DNA of 64,000 nt from Spinacia oleracea (taxonomy: Eukaryota; Streptophyta; Magnoliopsida; Caryophyllales; Amaranthaceae): NCBI RefSeq assembly GCF_020520425.1, contig NC_079492.1, positions 54,001,042 through 54,065,041 of the forward strand, given 5' to 3'. Shown here piece after piece: positions 37,748-50,504 of the stretch. The notes under the pieces were generated by a model. The model worked only from the letters and a program-made list of their open reading frames with translations, did no database searches and was not told where the DNA came from. Position numbers and translations under genes: made by a program. The first letter of the stretch is position 1. Each line of letters starts with the position of its first letter.

Positions 37748-38824
37748 GTCTCCCACTTGTCGTTAGGGACAAGTGTGTGTTTCCTAATTCCTTTATCGCT
37801 TGATGCCTGCTCATGAACATAAGGTAAGAGTAGTCATCCTTATTATGTCCAGAGGTATTTCTCGGTATTCAGAGTTCAGCTGATCAAATAAATAGATAAT
37901 CATAGCCTATGATTCATCTGAGCACATCCATGCATTTTTCAGTTTCTAGCTCTCCGAGTGGCCTTGTACAACTTTCAGCATCTCATCCCGATTTATGGGA
38001 GGACAATCCCAATCTTGTGATCTTGAGGTTAGACTTCGTATGATAGGTGATTACCTGAGCGTTGTCGTTATAGTCTCCTTTTACGGTGCGGCGCTTGACA
38101 ACGTCAAAGTAACTAGTTCCCAAACAAGTAATCTCAAATCTCTCAGGTATTGAGGATTAGTGTCTAATAATGTAATGAAATTTACTCATGACAGATTTTC
38201 ATCTCTTATAGTAGAGTTTCATAGGTCTGTCCGATACTAATATTTTCAAGTAAGTATCTATATATGCAAATGATTGCGACATTGTAATGTCCACATAGTT
38301 CAAGAAACAGAACTACTAGTCATCTTGCATTCTAGTCGTCTAGCGTTTTTTATGCTTCCACCTTTATAGAAAACTTCCGACTAGGGACCATTTTCAACTT
38401 TTGACATTCAAGTTCACTTGATAGACATTTCTTAGTCACTGGACTGGTCATGACAGTCTATCTTGAATATATTGTCAATTGAAAGGACTCATCATTTAAT
38501 ACTAAAGCAAGATTAAATGGAATATGAAAATACATTTTATATATGATAAATGTTCAACCCCGATGTTTTACAACCATGGGCCCCTAACCCATCTCTGAAA
38601 CAACTAATGGAACTCAAAACTATGCTTGATTTCCAGTGCCACAACGTGAGTGTTGTTTCTCACTCGTTGCATAGGTTTAGTTATCATGCTTTTCCAATCT
38701 TAATATCCTTTTCATCGAATGCCTTTCGAGATAGGATGATAAAAACATTTGAGTATGTTTATTTTGTGATCTAGTCGTTCTTGCTTCAATAGTGGTTCTA
38801 TGCATTTTGCAATGAAGAACCATC
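37748..38824 (-). pseudogene. copia C 3' non-coding region and RNase H-end relics
   Basis: Reversed copy of the 3' non-coding segment of copia A/B up to about 38540, including the hairpin/polypurine tract (37748-37775). The next 280 bases should contain the end of RNase H but are too diverged for a clear frame. Copia B is inserted after 38824. Confidence 0.65.
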
Positions 38825-40189
38825 TGAAGGAAATAATGCCCTTGGTCCAAGTATGCATATAATATTAAGTCTAATAAATGTGGTTCAGTATTAATTAACA
38901 AGTTAATAATTCAGTGAGATCAAGTGAGCTGAATGCCTAGCTAGAGGCCGCTTCAGTTCAAGTGGAATTAATGATATTAATCCACAGCTTACTCTTGACT
39001 TAACCCGTAGGGTCACACAAATAGTACGTAAACGGATCAAGTATTTAATGGCATTAAATACTCTATCTATGGATATTCGGAATCGACGGATCTTGGTTTC
39101 AGTGGGAGCTGAGATCGTCACAAGCAAGTGAATACTCCGGAAACGATGATATTGCCGGAAACGGAAATATGGATCGTATGGAAATATAAATATTATCCAA
39201 GTCGTAGATGTTGCCGGAAACGGAAACATGGTACGTATCGGAAAATATTATCGGAAATGGAAATATTGCCGGAATCGGAAATATTGCCGGAAACGGAAAT
39301 ATTGTCAGAATCGGAAATATTATCGGAATCGGAAAATAATTCCGGAAACGGAAATATTAAATATTTGTTTGAAACGGAAATTAATTCCGGAATCGGAAAT
39401 ATTAAATATTGTTCGTATCGGAAATGAATTCCGGAACCGGGAATTTAATCGGAAGCGTATCGTACGAATTAGCATCGGACGAGGCCTGCCGGACGAAGGC
39501 CCAGCACGAAGCCGGGCCATCGCCCAGCAAGCAAGACGCACGCCAACACGCACAGCCCATGGCAGCGCCAGGCCCACCGCAAGGCAGGCCCAGCGCGCCA
39601 AGGCATGGCTGCGTAGCGTGGGCCAAGCGCACGCGCATGGGCGGCCCTCGTGGCTGCCGTGCGTGTGTGTGTTTGTGTCCATGCACAATTCCTAAATCTA
39701 TTAGGATTTGGTGTATGATTAAATTCCTATTCCTAAAAGGATTATTTAATTAATTAGAATCCTTGTAGGATTCTAAGTTTAATTAAATAGTATCCTACTA
39801 GGATTCCAATTCCCTTTCCAAACCTCTATAAATAAAGGCCTAGGGTCATAATTTATGAAAATGGAATTGAAGTATTCAAAGGGTAAGTTTTGAAAGAAAA
39901 ATAAGCCAAACACTTGCAAGCACTTAACCGAATTTCCTAGTAACCTTAAGGGCGATTCTAGTTGGTCTAACTTGAGGCGGATCCGGACGTACTGTGGACT
40001 ATCTACGAAGGGACGACATTTGGAGTCCTAAAGGCTTGTTCTTGTTCGGTTCAGGCGCAGCTAGGGAGGGCACGCTACAAAGTGTATGCTCCTAAATTAT
40101 GCTAAATGATTATGTGTAAATAATATGTTTCCTGGCATTAAGGTTTTTCCGCATGATTTATGTATTGTCATATGTATCATAACCTATCA
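38825..40189 (+). repeat. copia B 5' LTR
   Basis: 1365 bases, TGAAGG...CTATCA. TTCCG/CGGAA array ~39130-39450, GC-rich block ~39455-39670, TATA box TATAAATA at 39827-39834, with the likely transcription start some 30 bases later. The 3' region just inside the element is the expected primer-binding site. Confidence 0.95.
39827..39834 (+). promoter_or_regulatory. LTR TATA box (copia B 5' LTR)
   Basis: CTATAAATA in the same place in the copia A 3' LTR (21789-21796) and copia B 3' LTR (48750-48757), about 355 bases before the LTR end. Probable core promoter of the retrotransposon RNA. Confidence 0.7.
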
Positions 40190-40190
40190 G

Positions 40191-40204
40191 TGGTATGACG
40201 AGCC
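40191..40204 (+). promoter_or_regulatory. primer-binding site, altered initiator-Met tRNA type
   Basis: TGGTATGACGAGCC starts one base after the LTR. The usual plant copia site complementary to tRNA-iMet is TGGTATCAGAGC; here CA is replaced by GAC, so pairing would be interrupted after six bases. Location is certain, function reduced or family-specific. Confidence 0.75.
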
Positions 40205-42916
40205 TCTTATTATTTTCATAATCTAAATTGCATAAACATGGTTAAATATTACAAATTTGCAAGAATTAAAAGGGGTGATTAATTTTCGTAATTGTTAATT
40301 AATTGCAAATTGCGTTTATTTAATTATATGTACGCAGTTTTTCGGCAGTTTCTTCGTTACTCATCCAAATCGAGTGATTTTTTGTGTCAATTCCGCATGT
40401 AAAAGGCCGAACCCAGAATTCCCAAATTCGAAGCCTACTATGACTTTTCGGAGGTTTTAGTTTTTCGAACGCAAAATTTTGTAAATTTAAGATGTTAAAT
40501 TAAATATTTGCGATTCTTGTTGATAAATCTTGAATTTTTGATTGACCTACTGTATATGTTTAACAAGTTTGAATGCCTAGCCTTGTTAATTATGCAATCT
40601 AATTTGTAATTATGATTAATTTGTTGAAAACTGGAATAATTTAGAATTAATTTGATTTTCATAATTAATTAATAATTTAATTAGATACCTATGATTAAAA
40701 ACCACCATAAAAATTGTAAATTTATGTTAAATTTTAAATTTTTATGACCTAGACTTGAATCCATGGAATCGGAAATCAATTAATTAATAAATTTTCGATT
40801 TTTCGCCCTAAAATTATGAAATTAATATGATTTATTAATTTGTCATTAATTTTAAAAAAATTTATGCGATTCGCTCATATAACTTGCACGCACAAAGCAA
40901 TGGACGCTACGTGTTACCCTTAAGGGGTGTTGTATAATGCGGGCATGCGACGACGAGCAAGGGAGCTCATCGCCCATGCGGTACGAATGCAGCGAGCAAG
41001 GCTATGGTGCACGAGCACAAGGCAGCAGCCCTGCCTTGTGTCGTGTGCTATGTGCGATGGGCGAGTGGGCAAGGGCAAGAGCAAGGCAGCGACAGTCGCG
41101 TGTGTGCAGCAGGCGAGCTGCGCCACGACGCAACTGCCTCGCGTAACGTGCAAAGCCTCGCACGCAGCGAGCGCAAGCTCGAGTGCGACGAGCGCTACGC
41201 CCAGCGACGAATGCTCGTGCGCAGCGAGCGTTTTGTCGCAAGCTACGAGCACTGCCTCGAGCAGCGAGCGCAAGCTCGCGTGCGTCGAGGGCAGGCGCGC
41301 CAGAGGCCAACAAACCTCGAGGCGCCTTGCGATGGTGTGCAGCGATGGATGCGACGCAACACATAGGCTGTGCGCACATGGCCAGCGATGGCTACGTGCG
41401 TGTGGCCTATGGCTGTGCGTTGCGTGGTGATGTTGCGTACCTTGTGTTACGATTAGATCGTTTTAAAATTTTAATTTGAAATTTTCAGTTTATGTAATTT
41501 TAATTAATTTTAAAATTAATAATTTAAATTGTTTTCTTGGATTTTAATTTTGAATATTATAATTATAATAAATTTCATTTATTCTAATTATTTTACTAAA
41601 ATTAAAATCATGAATTAATTTAAATACGACTGAAAATAAATTAAATATGTGGATTCAATTATAAATTTATATGAGCTTTAAATTTTAATTAAATTTGTAT
41701 GTTTCCGGTTAGACTAGAAATACATTTTTATGTTTAAAATTAGTAAAGCATATGAATTTATTGGTTTAAGTGGGAGCCCTTTTAGTCATAAACTCTTGAT
41801 TAGGTCTACAAATCCCTTTAGGTTAAACAACTTGATTAGAATTAATAAGGACTGAATAATTGGTAGATTATTGGTGCCCTTGATTAATTGCTGCAAATAT
41901 TTATGTGATGCATAACGTGTTTTACTAACCAGCTATGTGGGCCATTCATGATAATGAATGGGTGAATGGTATATATTGTATATGTACTGTTTTGCAGGTT
42001 ATGAAGTGACTAGTATGGCCCAAATAGGATAGAAAATATGGTATGCGTACCATTAATTTGAATGTAATTGGTCTAAAGTACCAAAATTGTTTTTCAATTC
42101 AAATATGGTCTGCGTACCATCAAATAGTTGTAATTAGTTTAATTATAGCTTATTCTATTTGGAGAAAATTTCGCCTCCCACGGTGAATTTCAAGACGAAG
42201 TTTCCATTTTCGAGACGGACTTTGAAGTTGAAGCTTCAAGATGAAGTCAGGCCATACTAGATCACATTTATCTTATGCATGCTTTAAGTTATTTATTGCT
42301 TTAAATATGTCTTAAATATGCATGAGATCAAATCTTGATTATGTTGCATGATTAAGGATTTTAGTTCACTTAAAATCTAACCAACATAGTAAGAGCCTTA
42401 AGTTCCAAACGTAAAAATTGAGTTAAAAGGTGCCATGCCAAAATAACACTTACTTGGATATCCTTTACATCGATCTTAGTAATAGTTTTCCGCCATAGCG
42501 AGGTGTTACTTGTCGATACTAAAGGGGTAAGGTACACAAATAATGGTGAGTACATCTTAGTTTTGGTGAAACTCAACGATATAAGTAAGGAGTCCTTTTA
42601 TGTCGTGGCAAAATCGATAGGTTTACCTAATAAGTTCTTAGACGTACCTATCAACCAAGAATAGTTTCTAGACTATTAGCAAAAGGCTTTTGCTTACCTA
42701 AAAGATTTTAGAATTAAGTCTAAATACATAATGTGCTTAATTCTTCAATGGATTTTAGGATCTTGGAATCATTTTATTCACACCTGCCGGAACACATAAT
42801 TTGAATAAAATGCTTAATGAACGTTGAATTATGCATGTATGCTAGAATTTAAGTTTATTAAGAGAAACTGTGAATGGTTATTTATTTATTTATTCTTTTC
42901 AATTGTAGTTTTAATT
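40205..42916 (+). other. copia B long untranslated leader
   Basis: 2.7 kb between primer-binding site and gag, AT-rich except for the GC-rich island at 40880-41445. No protein family was recognised. Bases 42261-42916 match the leader of copia A. Confidence 0.7.
40880..41445. repeat. GC-rich island in copia B leader
   Basis: About 565 bases rich in GCGAGC, GCAGCGAGC and TGCGACG words, with an 18-bp exact direct repeat GCAGCGAGCGCAAGCTCG (41164-41181 and 41261-41278). Most reading frames on both strands are open for 90-165 codons, which reflects low A+T rather than coding. It may be a structured RNA region or captured DNA. Confidence 0.7.
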
Positions 42917-43756
42917 ATGGCAAACAACAATTCATTCAACATTCGATCAATTCTCGAAAAGGAGAAGTTGAGCGGGAAAAACTTCCTTGACTGGCAAAGG
43001 AACTTGCAAATAGTTCTTATGCAGGAAGAAAAGGAGTATGTCCTGGAAGAGGCGATTCCCGAAGCCGCTGGCGACGGGGTCACTCGGGCAGCCCTCAATC
43101 GTTGGATTGATGCCAACAAGGATGTGAAATGTCTAATGCTCGCCACCATGAGTGCAGATCTACAGAAAACGTTCATCAACTCAGATGCTTTCACAATCAT
43201 CAGTGAGTTGAAGAACATGTTCCAAGATCTGGCTCGAGTCGAAAGATTCGAGACTCATAGGCAAATTCTTGAGACCAAGCTTAAGAAAGGCGAGCCCGTA
43301 AGTCCGCATGTTCTCAAAATGATTGGACTCATTGAGAATATGAGTCGGCTGGATCAGCAATTCTCTCAAAAAATGGATGTAGACACCATCCTCCATTCTC
43401 TTCATAACGGGTATGATCAGTTCAAACTGAACTACAGTATGAATAGTTTGGACAAAACGCTCAATGAGCTTCACGGTATGCTGAAGACCGCTGAAACGAC
43501 GCTCAAAAGTGATAAGCAAGATGCGCTTATGGTGCGTGGGGGCAAGTTCAAGAAATCTGGAAAGAAGAGGAATGCTAAGAAAGGTGGCAACAAGGCCAGC
43601 CCAACTAAGCAAACTGGCGCCAAGTCTGAAAAGAGGAAGGACAGTCAACCCACTTCTGAATCCGAATGCTTCTACTGCAAGAAGAAGGGGCATTGGAAGA
43701 GAGATTGCTTGAAGCTAAAGGAAGATCAGAAGAACGGAACAGTCGTTCCATCTTAA
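42917..43756 (+). pseudogene. gag: copia B Gag
   Basis: Same start and capsid as copia A (MANNNSFNIRSILEKEKLSG, VERFETHRQILETKLKKG) and the same zinc knuckle CFYCKKKGHWKRDC. It ends at a TAA (43754-43756) where copia A has TCA, 14 codons before the protease region. The product would be a free Gag of 279 residues without protease. Confidence 0.9.
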
Positions 43757-45769
43757 GGTATTTTCGTTATAGACTGTATACTTGCTAATTCAACTTCTTG
43801 GGTATTAGATACAGGTTGTGGCTCACACTTATGTTCCAATTCACAGGGACTAAGAAGAAGTAGAAAGTTAAGCAAGGGTGAAGTCGACCTACGAGTGGGA
43901 AATGGAGCACGGATTGCTGCATTAGCTGTAGGAACTTATTATTTGTCGTTTCCCTCTGGGCTAGTTTTGGAACTGGAAGAGTGTTTCCATGTTCCAAGCC
44001 TTACTAAAAACATCATTTCAGTTTCTTGCTTAGATGCTAAGGGATTTTCCTTTTTAATAAAAGACAATAGTTGTTCGTTTTATTTTAAAGAGATGTTTTA
44101 TGGATCTGCTAGATTAGTCAATGGACTTTATTTATTAGATCACGACAAACAAGTTTATAACATAAATACCAAAAAGGCCAAAAAGAATGATTTAGATCTC
44201 ACATATCTGTGGCATTGTCGATTAGGCCATATTAACTTGAAACGCATGGAAAGACTTCAAAAGGAAGGAATTCTAGAACCATTTGACTTAGAGGATTATG
44301 GTAAGTGCGAATCATGTTTACTTGGCAAAATGACAAAGCAACCTTTCTCAAAAGTTGGAGAAAGAGAAACTGAACTATTGGGTTTAATCCATACAGATGT
44401 ATGTGGACCAATGAGTACAAATGCTAGAGGTGGTTTCAGCTACTTTATCACTTTCACTGATGACTTCAGTAGATATGGTTATGTCTACCTAATGAAGCAC
44501 AAGTCTGAACCCTTTGACAAATTCAAGGAATTTCAGAGTGAAGTAGAGAATCAATTAGGCAAGAAGATTAAGGCACTGCGGTCTGATAGAGGCGGTGAAT
44601 ATCTGAGCTATGAATTTGATGACCATCTGAAAGAATGTGGAATTCTATCAGAATTGACTCCTCCTGGAACACCACAATGGAACGGTGTGTCGGAACAGAG
44701 GAACAGAACCTTGCTAGACATGGTTAGGTCAATGATGGGTCAGGCCGAACTTCCATTAGAATTTTGGGGACATGCACTAAATACAGCTGCACTCACTATA
44801 AATAGAGCTCCGTCTAAAGCTGTCGAAAAGACTCCATATGAGTTATGGTTTGGAAAGCCTCCAAAAGTGTCTTTTCTTAAGATTTGGGGATGTGAAGTAT
44901 ACGTCAAACGATTAATTTCAGACAAACTTCATCCAAAATCTGACAAATGTATCCTTGTGGGATATCCAAAGGAAACAAAGGGGTATTACTTCTACAATAC
45001 ATCTGAGAACAAGGTGTTTGTTGCTCGAGATGATGTCTTTTTGGAGAAGAATCACATTTCCAAAATGACAAGTGGGAGAAAAGTAGACCTCGAAGAAATT
45101 CGAGTCGAACAACAAACTCTAGAGAATGCTCAAGATGACATTCAGGATGAAACTCAGAGATCTTTAGAAGTATCTGGTGAGAATCATGGTCAACCTAGAG
45201 ATGTAACCCCGCGTAGATCGCAGAGATATAGATCTCAACCGGAAAGGTACTTAGGTATTTTGACGAACGAGAGCTATGGCGTTCTATTACTTGAAAGTGA
45301 TGAACCTGCGACTTACAAACAAGCTATGACGAGCCCTAGCTCCAAGCAATGGCAAGAAGCCATGCAATCTGAATTAGACTCCATGTCAGAAAACCAAGTA
45401 TGGGATTTGGTCGATTTGCCAGATGGCTACCAAGCCATTGGAAGCAAATGGGTTTTCAAACTGAAAAAAGACAAGGATGGGAAACTTGAAGTTTTCAAAG
45501 CTAGATTGGTTGCAAAAGGTTACAGGCAAGTCCACGGTGTGGATTACGATGAAACCTTTTCACCAGTTGCAATGCTAAAGTCTATTCGGATAATGTTAGC
45601 AATCGCTGCATATTACGATTACGAAATATGGCAGATGGATGTCAAAACCGCTTTCTTAAACGGCGTTTTAACAGAAACTGTGTTTATGACACAACCTGAA
45701 GGTTTTGAGGATCCAAAGAATGCTAAAAAGGTATGCAAGCTAAAGAAATTAATCTACGGGTTGAAGTAG
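43757..45769 (+). pseudogene. pol: copia B protease, integrase and N-terminal RT
   Basis: Open in frame from the gag stop to TAG (45767-45769; CAG in copia A). Protease WVLDTGCGSHLC (~43800), integrase zinc domain (HCRLGH ... CESCLLGK), core (IHTDVCGP, LRSDRGGEY, NGVSEQRN) and RT through YGLK. The integrase frame is continuous at the codon that is a stop in copia A. The RT is cut before YVDD. Confidence 0.9.
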
Positions 45770-46882
45770 GCATCCAGGAGCTGGAATATACGTTTTGATG
45801 AAGCAGTCAGTGACTTTGGTTTCATCAAGAACGCAGACGAATATTTTGTATACAAGAAGGTCAGTGGGAGCAAAATTGCTTTCCTAGTATTATATGTCGA
45901 CGACATATTACTTATCGGAAATGACATTCCTATGTTGAACTCTGTCAAGATTTGGCTTGGGAAATATTTTTCGATGAAGGATCTAGGAGAAGCACAGTAC
46001 ATATTGGGCATCAAGATTTACAGAGATAGATCTAAAAAGATGATTGGACTTAGTTAAAGCACTTATATCAATAACGTGCTTGATAGGTTCAAGATGGCAG
46101 ACTCCAAGCGAGGCTACCTACCCATGTCTCATGGAATGACTCTAAGCAAGACTCAGTGCCCAAAAACACTTGATGAGCGTAGACGAATGAATGGGATTCC
46201 ATATGCATCATTGATTGGTTCAATAATGTATGCTATGATATGTACACGCCCGGATGTTGCGTACGCACTCAGTGCTACGAGCAGATACCAGTCAGACCCA
46301 GGAGAGGCGCATTGGACTGCTGCCAAGAACATTCTGAAGTACCTGAAAAGGCACAAAGATGACTTCCTGGTCTATGGTGGAGATGATGAATTAATTGTTA
46401 AAGGCTATACGGACGCAAGTTTCCAAACCGACAAAGATGATTTCAGATCACAGTCTGGGTTTGTCTTCTGCCTCAACGGAGGTGCAGTAAGCTGGAAAAG
46501 TGCTGAGCAAAGCACCATTGCGGATTCTACAACTGAAGCGGAGTACATTGCTGCACATGAAGCAGCAAAGGAACCTATATGGCTAAGGAAGTTCATAGGT
46601 GAACTTGGTGTAGTCCCCTCCATTAAAGGACCAATAGCCCTGTATTGTGATAATAACGGAGCTATTGCACAGGCAAAGGAGCCTAGACACCACCAGAGAG
46701 TCAAGCATGTACTTCGTAGATTTCACCTTCTACGAGAGTTCGTTGAAAGAAAAGAAGTCGAGATAAGCAAGATTGGAACTGATGACAACATATCAGATCC
46801 ATTGACTAAACCTCTGCCGCAGGCGAAGCACAACTCGCACACAGCAGCTATGGGAATTAAGCATATTGGAGAATGGCTTTAA
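45770..46882 (+). pseudogene. pol: copia B C-terminal RT and RNase H
   Basis: Continues in frame with YVDDILLIGND; a further TAA at 46055-46057 replaces CAA of copia A (LSQS). RNase H follows (GYTDASFQTD, STTEAEYIA, DNNGAIA) to the natural stop TAA at 46880-46882. Two of the three internal stops are C-to-T changes (CAG to TAG, CAA to TAA), as expected from deamination of methylated cytosines in silenced elements. Confidence 0.9.
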
Positions 46883-47718
46883 TGTCCTTATTTAATGTTT
46901 TAAAGTTTTAGAGTTTAAATCTTTGTAAAACATTATTGGTTAATCATTCACAATAAATTAATAGAATTCATTTTTCCATTTAATTTGTGGTTTATTAAAT
47001 GATGAGTCCCTTAAATTTGACGATATATTCAAGATAGACTGTCAGGACCAGTCATGTGACTAAGAAATGTCTATCAAGTGAACTTGAATGTCAAAGGTTG
47101 AAAATGGTCCCTGGTCGAAGTTTTCTATAAAATTAGACGCATAGAAAACGTTAGACGACTAGAATGCAAGATGACTAGTAGTTCTGTTTCTTGAACTATG
47201 TTGACATGGCAATGTCATAATAATTTGCATAGATACTTACTTTGAAAAGACTAGTATCGGACAGACCTATGAAACTTTACTGTAAGAGATGAAAATCTGT
47301 CATAAGTAAATTTCATTAAAATTATTAGACACTAAATCCTCAATACCTGAGTGATTTGAGACTACTTGTTTGAGAACTGGTTACTTTGACGTTGACCAAC
47401 CGTCGCACCGTAAAAGAAGGCTATAAAGGCAACGCTCAGGTAATCACCAATCAAACAAAGTCTAATCTCAAGATCGCAAGATTGGGATTATCCTCCCATA
47501 AATCGGGATGAGATGCTTAAAAGTTGTACAAGGCCACTCGGAGAGCTAGAAACTATGAAATGCATGGCCGTGCTCGGATGAATCATAGGCTATGATTATC
47601 TGTTTATTTGATTAGTTGAACTCTGAAACCGAGAAACACCTCTGGACATAATAAGGATGACAACTCTTACCTTATGTTCAAGAGAAAGAATCGAGCGACA
47701 AAGGAATTAGGTAATGCA
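46883..47718 (+). other. copia B 3' non-coding region
   Basis: Counterpart of 19888-20724 of copia A, similar along its length; no gene supported. Confidence 0.7.
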
Positions 47719-47746
47719 CACTTGTCCTTAAGGACAAGTGGGAGAC
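47719..47746 (+). promoter_or_regulatory. hairpin and polypurine tract before 3' LTR of copia B
   Basis: Arms CACTTGTCC / GGACAAGTG around TTAA (47719-47740), making the whole 22 bases a perfect palindrome, then GGGAGAC and the LTR start TG at 47747. Confidence 0.75.
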
Positions 47747-49112
47747 TGAAGGAAATAATGTTCTTGGTCCAAGTATGCATATAATATTAAGTCTAATAAA
47801 TGCGGTTCAGTATTAATTAACAAGTTAATAATTCAGTGAGATCAAGTGAGCTGAATGCCTAGCTAGAGGCCGCTTCAGTTCAAGTGGAATTAATGATATT
47901 AATCCACAGCTTACTCTTGACTGAACCCGTAGGGTCACACAAATAGTACGTAAACGGATCAAGTATTTAATGGCATTAAATACTCTATCTATGGATATTC
48001 GGAATCGACGGATCTTGGTTTCAGTGGGAGCTGAGATCGTCACAAGCAAGTGAATACTCCGGAAACGATGATATTGCCGGAAACGGAAATATGGATCGTA
48101 TCGGAAATATAAATATTATCCAAGTCGTAGATGTTGCCGGAAATGGAAACATGATACGTATCGGAAAATATTATCGGAAATGGAAATATTGCCGGAATCG
48201 GAAATATTGCCGGAAACGGAAATATTGTCAGAATCGGAAATATTATCGGAATCGGAAAATAATTCCGGAAACGGAAATATTAAATATTTGTTTGAAACGG
48301 AAATTAATTCCGGAATCGGAAACATTAAATATTGTTCGTATCGGAAATGAATTCCGGAACCGGGAATTTAATCGGAAGCGTATCGTACGAATTAGCATCG
48401 GACGAGGTCTGCCGGACGAAGGCCCAGCACGAAGCCGGGCCATCGCCCAGCAAGCAAGACGCACGCCAACACGCACAGCCCATGGCAGCGCCAGGCCCAC
48501 CGCAAGGCAGGCCCAGCGCGCCAAGGCATGGCTGCGTAGCGTGGGCCAAGCGCACGCGCATGGGCGGCCCTCGTGGCTGCCGTGCGTGTGTGTGTTTGTG
48601 TCCATGCACAATTCCTTAATCTATTAGGATTTGGTGTATGATTAAATTCCTATTCCTAAAAGGATTATTTAATTAATTAGAGTCCTTATAGGATTCTAAG
48701 TTTAATTAAATCGTATCTTACTAGGATTCCAATTCCCTTTCCAAACCTCTATAAATAAAGGCCTAGGGTCATAATTTATGAAAATGGAATTGAAGTATTC
48801 AAAGGGTAAGTTTTGAAAGAAAAATAAGCCAAACACTTGTAAACACTTAACCGAATTTCCTAGTAACCTTAAGGGCGATTCTAGTTGGTCTAACTTGAGG
48901 CGGATCCGGACGTACTATGGACTATCTACGGAGGGACGACATTTGGAGTCTTGAAGGCTTGTTCTTGTTCGGTTCGGGCGCAGCTAGGGAGGGCACGCTA
49001 CAAAGTGTATGCTCCTAAATTATGCTAAATGATTATGTGTAAATAATATGTTTCCTGGCATTAAGGTTTTTCCGCATGATTTATGTATTGTCATATGTAT
49101 CATAACCTATCA
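47747..49112 (+). repeat. copia B 3' LTR
   Basis: 1366 bases, near-identical to 38825-40189, ending CTATCA before the TSD CCATC. TATA box at 48750-48757. Confidence 0.95.
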
Positions 49113-49117
49113 CCATC

Positions 49118-50504
49118 AAGTCAGCAGACATGTGATCTACCCAAGTTCAGCGAAGAACTCCTCAACATAAACAACTCTGTTTCATTGCTTCTTAGGCAAT
49201 AATTACTTTTACTTCAACTGTATAGGTTGCTAGTGACGCGTTGTTTGGATTTTCTTATCCAAGAAGTTCACGGATATGTGGAAGACTTTCCAGCTGTATC
49301 TTAGAACATAGAAATTAATACTTAATAATTTCCCACGCAACAACTCATGGTCTTCAATCCGTGTTGCCATTTCAAACCACGATGCATATAGCTCGTTCTT
49401 GCCAATGGTTAACTCGATCCAAAGGGATCTTGCTTGATCCTTTGCCAGTGTTTATGCGTGTAGCATTGATATATAGCATATATTTATTTCTTTGAATCAA
49501 GAACTATTCTTATGTACCTTTTCAAGTACCACAGGTTTTTCTTGATCTCAATCTAGTTGATCTTTACTTAGACCAATAGAGATTGGTATATGTTCGTTAT
49601 GCCTAAAGCCAAACGATACATTTTTGGCGATCCTCATATTATATCATACATGATAAATTCTTTTGCAGAATAATTCTCAATTGAATTTTACTCAAGTTAC
49701 TTTAGCTCATCTAGTTTCAGTAGATACTAAATCCTGCTAAATTCTTTAATATATAATATAGGTGAAGAATCTCATTTAGATCCTTTGATGTTTAACTTAA
49801 TAAATGCTTATACATAGTTCAAACATTCTTTACTTAGATTTATTCATATGGGTCGAATATCTCCAATGGAGTCTTTCGTGTTTGATTTAGTAAATGCCAT
49901 TACTTAATCTAAAACAATATTATAAGATCTTTGTAAATAGATCTTAATACCCAGTATGTACTAAGTTTCGCCTTGGTCCATCACTGATGAATAATTTCAA
50001 ATCTAAGTTATTAGCATTTGAACGTTATTTCACAATAGAGAGATATGTGTGTGATACACATAGGACAAATTAAGTTTTACGTACTCCCACTAAACTTCTT
50101 ATATATCTATAAGAATCATGTACATTTTATGAAACTAAAATACTTATTAGCTTCACTAAAGGACAATTTAAATTCCCAATTGCTTGCTTAAATCTGTACT
50201 TAAATTTCATAAGCTAGCTTTCCTTTTCAAGCATTTATTTGGATCTACAAATCCTATGACATGCCACGTACATAGTTTCTTCCAACATTTGATTGAGGAA
50301 GATGTTTTGTCATCCAATTGCCATATGTACCAATATGCAATCATTGCTTGATTTATAGACTGGAGCATTACGATTTTGCATGAGGTTTCAACACAATCCA
50401 CGCCATGAATTTGCTTGATACCTTTAGCAACTAATCTAGTTTTGAGTGAAGACAAACTTCCATGTTTTATAGTTTTCATCCTTAAAACCAATTTGCAACC
50501 TAAG
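49118..50504 (-). pseudogene. copia C RNase H/RT relics
   Basis: Minus-strand RT is recognisable at 50491-50207: KTRLVAKGIKQIHGVDCVET, then WQLDDKTSS and GFVDPNKCLKRKAS, corresponding to KARLVAKGYKQIHGVDYDET, QMDVKTAFL and EGFVDPKNAKKVCKL in intact copies. The rest (49118-50206) is strongly diverged with many stops. It is much older than copia B, which lies inside it. Confidence 0.75.

Larger units (their letters stand above)
38825..49112 (+). mobile_element. full-length Ty1/copia element B, 10.3 kb, TSD CCATC
   Basis: 5' LTR 38825-40189, internal region 40190-47746, 3' LTR 47747-49112, flanked by a perfect 5-bp duplication CCATC (38820-38824 and 49113-49117). The LTRs differ at only about 20 positions by eye, roughly 98.5% identity, so this is a fairly recent insertion, although its gag-pol has three stops. 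It is the best reference in the window for the A/B/C family. Confidence 0.96.
31072..50504 (-). mobile_element. Ty1/copia element C (minus strand), 3' half only, inserted in hAT
   Basis: Copia C starts at TGTTAGGTTATG (31072), directly abutting hAT coding. Its pieces are: 3' LTR 31072-31390 plus 36587-37747 (split by a Helitron); 3' non-coding and RNase H-end relics 37748-38824; copia B insertion 38825-49112; RT/RNase H relics 49118-50504. No integrase, protease, gag or 5' LTR follows; the RT reading runs straight into hAT N-terminal coding at about 50500-50515. The 5' half was therefore lost, probably together with the hAT core. Confidence 0.75.

Noticed and set aside
40920..41479. Long frames on both strands in the copia B leader
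   Set aside because: Open in most frames at once, Arg/Ala/Cys-rich, no domain; explained by the GC-rich island.
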